Below, one piece after another: positions 6,528-8,482 of a DNA stretch of 8,482 bases. The first letter of the stretch is position 1, and each line of letters opens with the position of its first letter. The notes below the pieces were generated by a model. That model did no database searches. It saw only the letters and a list, made by a program, of their open reading frames with translations, and was not told where the DNA came from. Origin of the DNA: Treponema sp. (lineage in GTDB: Bacteria; Spirochaetota; Spirochaetia; Treponematales; Breznakiellaceae); the NCBI GenBank assembly GCA_031273835.1, contig JAISRD010000008.1, forward strand, positions 1-8,482, given 5' to 3'. The position numbers and the translations under genes are program-made.

Positions 6528-8216
6528 ATGCCGAAAAATTTTTGGGTACTCATTGACAGTACCAATGCGGAACTAAAGGCGCAGATCGCGGAGCAGAGTC
6601 TCCGCAATGCGGCGGAAAAAGCGGGATCGGCCCTTCGCGTTGAAATAAGGGACGCGCAGGGAATACGTTTGGCATTTAAGGGTACGCCTGAAGCGGGGGA
6701 CGCGCTCCTCGTGATTGGCAATGCGGAGCCTTCCGCGGTTTTTGCCGGTCTCCCCAGGACAAATGCCAGTCTGGAAGAAGCCCTCCGGGACTCTCCGGCG
6801 CTTTTGGAGAAAGCGGCAAAAGCCGATACCACCGCCCCCGCCGGGAACGCCGGGCCAGGGGCGTTAATTGTCGCAATCACTTCCTGCCCCACCGGAATTG
6901 CCCATACCTTTATGGCGGCGGAGGGGCTTGAAAAAGCCGCCGCGGAACTTGGCTACCGGATCCGTGTTGAAACACAAGGGTCGGTAGGCGCGGGGAATCC
7001 CCTGACGGCTGAAGAAATCGCCGCCGCCAGCCTGGTAATAATTGCCGCGGATCGGGAAATTGATCGGAGCCGCTTTGGGGGTAAAAGGGTCTTCTCATCG
7101 GGAACCAACGCCGCAATCACCGATGGGCGGAGCCTGATTAAGAGAGCGTTCGCCGAAGCGGCCCTGGAAACCGGTTCCGTAAACGCGGCGGCTGCTCCCA
7201 CGGGGGGCGGTAAAAAAAGAACCGGCCCTTACAAACACCTTATGACCGGCGTATCGTTCATGCTGCCATTTGTTGTCGCCGGAGGGCTTTGTGTTGCCCT
7301 GGCCTTTGCCGTGGGCGGTATCAACGCGGAAGGCAACCTTGCCCAATTCCTCATGAAAATCGGCGGTTCCGGGGGTTTCGCCCTTATGGTGCCGATTCTT
7401 GCCGGGTATATCGCTTTTTCCATCGCCGACCGCCCCGGCATTGCTCCCGGTATGATCGGCGGCATCCTCTGTAATATGCTGGGTACCGGATTTTTGGGCG
7501 GTATCGCGGCGGGTTTCATCGCGGGCTATTCTGTTTACTTACTGAAACGCTTTGTAAAGATGCCAAAAAACCTTGCGGGCCTTATGCCTATATTAGTGCT
7601 CCCCCTGCTGGGAACATTGATTACCTGTCTTTTGATCAACTATGTCATAGGTACACCCTTCGCGGCGCTCAACAACTTTTTGACCGCCTGGCTCAAAGGA
7701 TTGGGAGGCGCAAACTCCATGCTGCTCGGTCTTTTGTTGGGCGGTATGATGGCGGTGGATATGGGCGGGCCGGTAAACAAAGCCGCTTATGCCTTTTCGG
7801 TGGGGATGCTGGAAGCGGGAGTTTTCCGCCCCATGGCGGCGGTGATGGCCGCGGGTATGACGCCGCCTTTAGCGGTAGCCCTGGCGGTCCTCATTTTCAA
7901 AACCAAGTTTACCCAGGAAGACCGTGAAGCCGGACCCGCCGCCGCTGTCCTGGGGTTTGCCTTCATCAGCGAAGGGGCCATTCCCTTTGCCGCCAAAGAC
8001 CCAATCCGCGTCCTCTCGTCTTTCATCGTTGGGTCCGCCCTCACCGGCGCGTTGTCCATGCTTTTTAACATTGAACTCCACGCTCCCCACGGCGGCGTTT
8101 TCGTACTCTTTATCCCCGGCGCGGTAAACCACATCGTTCTGTATTTCCTGGCCATTGCCGCAGGTACGGTACTCAGTGCGGTGCTGCTTGGAGTGTTGAA
8201 GAAGAAAGCGGTGTAA
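6528..8216 (+). CDS. fruA: Fructose-specific PTS permease, IIB'-IIB-IIC
   Basis: The 562-residue inner-membrane permease is nearly the same length as E. coli FruA (563). It transports fructose while phosphorylating it to fructose 1-phosphate. Residues 1-100 form a degenerate IIB' domain without a catalytic Cys. Residues about 110-205 are the active IIB domain, with phosphocysteine Cys120 in ITSCPTGIAHTF. After an Ala/Gly-rich linker with KKR (about 213-232) comes the IIC membrane domain with several hydrophobic segments. Its conserved motifs are VDMGGPVNKAAYAF (410-423), ISEGAIPFAAKDP (480-492) and HAPHGG (518-523), which belong to the substrate site region. The start at 6528 rests on its strong ribosome site; starting at 6477 would add 17 polar residues not expected in the family. 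The C-terminus is complete. It needs phosphate from the IIA domain of FruB. Confidence 0.94.
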   Translation: MPKNFWVLIDSTNAELKAQIAEQSLRNAAEKAGSALRVEIRDAQGIRLAFKGTPEAGDALLVIGNAEPSAVFAGLPRTNASLEEALRDSPALLEKAAKADTTAPAGNAGPGALIVAITSCPTGIAHTFMAAEGLEKAAAELGYRIRVETQGSVGAGNPLTAEEIAAASLVIIAADREIDRSRFGGKRVFSSGTNAAITDGRSLIKRAFAEAALETGSVNAAAAPTGGGKKRTGPYKHLMTGVSFMLPFVVAGGLCVALAFAVGGINAEGNLAQFLMKIGGSGGFALMVPILAGYIAFSIADRPGIAPGMIGGILCNMLGTGFLGGIAAGFIAGYSVYLLKRFVKMPKNLAGLMPILVLPLLGTLITCLLINYVIGTPFAALNNFLTAWLKGLGGANSMLLGLLLGGMMAVDMGGPVNKAAYAFSVGMLEAGVFRPMAAVMAAGMTPPLAVALAVLIFKTKFTQEDREAGPAAAVLGFAFISEGAIPFAAKDPIRVLSSFIVGSALTGALSMLFNIELHAPHGGVFVLFIPGAVNHIVLYFLAIAAGTVLSAVLLGVLKKKAV

Positions 8217-8219
8217 AAA

Positions 8220-8482
8220 ATGATTGACAACCAACAATCCAAAACCCCGATATCATATCCGGTGTTATGCGGGTCTATTGCGGGAAGCATAGGCGGGATG
8301 GGGGTGCGGATGCACAATGAAGCCTTCCGGGTTAAGGGACTAGCCTATACCTATGTTTCTTTTGAGCCTTCCGGGGCGAAGGAGGCAATCGACGCTATGC
8401 GGACCTTGGGTCTGCGAGGCCTGGGAGTAACCATGCCTTTTAAGGAGCAGGTGATTCCCTTTCTGGATGCCCTGGATCCGAT
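8220..8482 (+). CDS. Shikimate dehydrogenase-like protein, HI0607/SdhL type (3' partial)
   Basis: The ATG at 8220 follows the fruA stop by 3 bases and the frame stays open to the end of the window (87 complete codons). The visible part is the N-terminal substrate-binding domain of the AroE superfamily: MHNEAF (31-36), an aligned YTYVSFEP, TLGLRGLGVTMPFKEQVIPFLDALDP in pieces around residues 62-87, and the catalytic-type Lys in MPFKE. Classical AroE has an S-x-S shikimate-binding motif near the N-terminus and N-V-T-x-P-x-K; here the first is replaced by LCGSIAGSIGGMG and the second reads GVTMPFK. From memory this pattern fits the Haemophilus HI0607 group (LCxSxxG...FHN, VSMPFKE), not biosynthetic AroE. 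The ribosome site is weak (GAAGAAAG, 8199-8206), so translation may be coupled to fruA. Substrate is unknown; the NAD(P)-binding domain lies outside the window. Confidence 0.8.
   Translation, partial: MIDNQQSKTPISYPVLCGSIAGSIGGMGVRMHNEAFRVKGLAYTYVSFEPSGAKEAIDAMRTLGLRGLGVTMPFKEQVIPFLDALDP

Noticed and set aside
7212..7218. A7 tract in fruA (also A7 near 6005 in fruK) as a slippage or phase-variation site
   Set aside because: Seven adenines encoding Lys codons in an ordinary linker; reading frames are intact and there is no other sign of phase variation.
7787..8317. Long antisense open frames (for example 7787-8317, 722-1267 and 3550-4212 on the - strand)
   Set aside because: They lie opposite well-recognised genes (fruA, kinase/hxlA, fruB), show no family motifs and are explained by the G+C-rich codon pattern of the real genes.

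Overview
The window is a bacterial sugar-catabolism locus. It is gene-dense and moderately G+C-rich, with strong Shine-Dalgarno sites, ATGA stop/start overlaps and a sigma70-type promoter in its one A+T-rich gap. I see no RNA genes, mobile elements, CRISPR arrays or transfer signs. The lineage cannot be fixed from the sequence. An anaerobic, sugar-fermenting bacterium, possibly a spirochaete of the Treponema type, is only an impression.

Left module (1-2045, + strand): three tightly packed genes. They are the 3' part of a ribokinase-family kinase most like 2-keto-3-deoxygluconate kinase, then homologues of 3-hexulose-6-phosphate synthase (HxlA) and 6-phospho-3-hexuloisomerase (HxlB). The first two overlap by 23 bases and the third follows after 13 bases, so they are probably one operon. 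HxlA and HxlB are the two enzymes of the ribulose monophosphate route (ribulose 5-phosphate + formaldehyde <-> hexulose 6-phosphate <-> fructose 6-phosphate). The co-transcribed kinase and changes at conserved motif positions leave open a different, undescribed sugar-phosphate route.

Centre (2046-3034): a DeoR-family repressor on the - strand, convergent with hxlB. It is divided from the right module by a 191-base divergent regulatory region. That region holds a strong promoter for the right operon (TTGACT-16-TATAAT), five TTTCG/TTTCT words 8-11 bases apart lying over it, and a weaker promoter that would start the repressor mRNA at or next to its ATG.

Right module (3035-8482, + strand): a fruB-fruK-fruA fructose phosphotransferase operon. 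FruB is a IIA-HPr-Enzyme I fusion that takes phosphate from PEP, FruA (IIB'-IIB-IIC) imports fructose as fructose 1-phosphate, and FruK converts that to fructose 1,6-bisphosphate. All PTS parts are encoded here, so the system should work without separate PtsI or PtsH. Three bases after fruA begins a truncated gene for a shikimate-dehydrogenase-like protein lacking the usual shikimate-binding motif, of the HI0607 (SdhL) type.

Working together: the right module feeds fructose 1,6-bisphosphate and the left module can connect fructose 6-phosphate to pentose phosphates. The DeoR protein, whose family senses phosphosugars, most likely controls the fru operon and itself.
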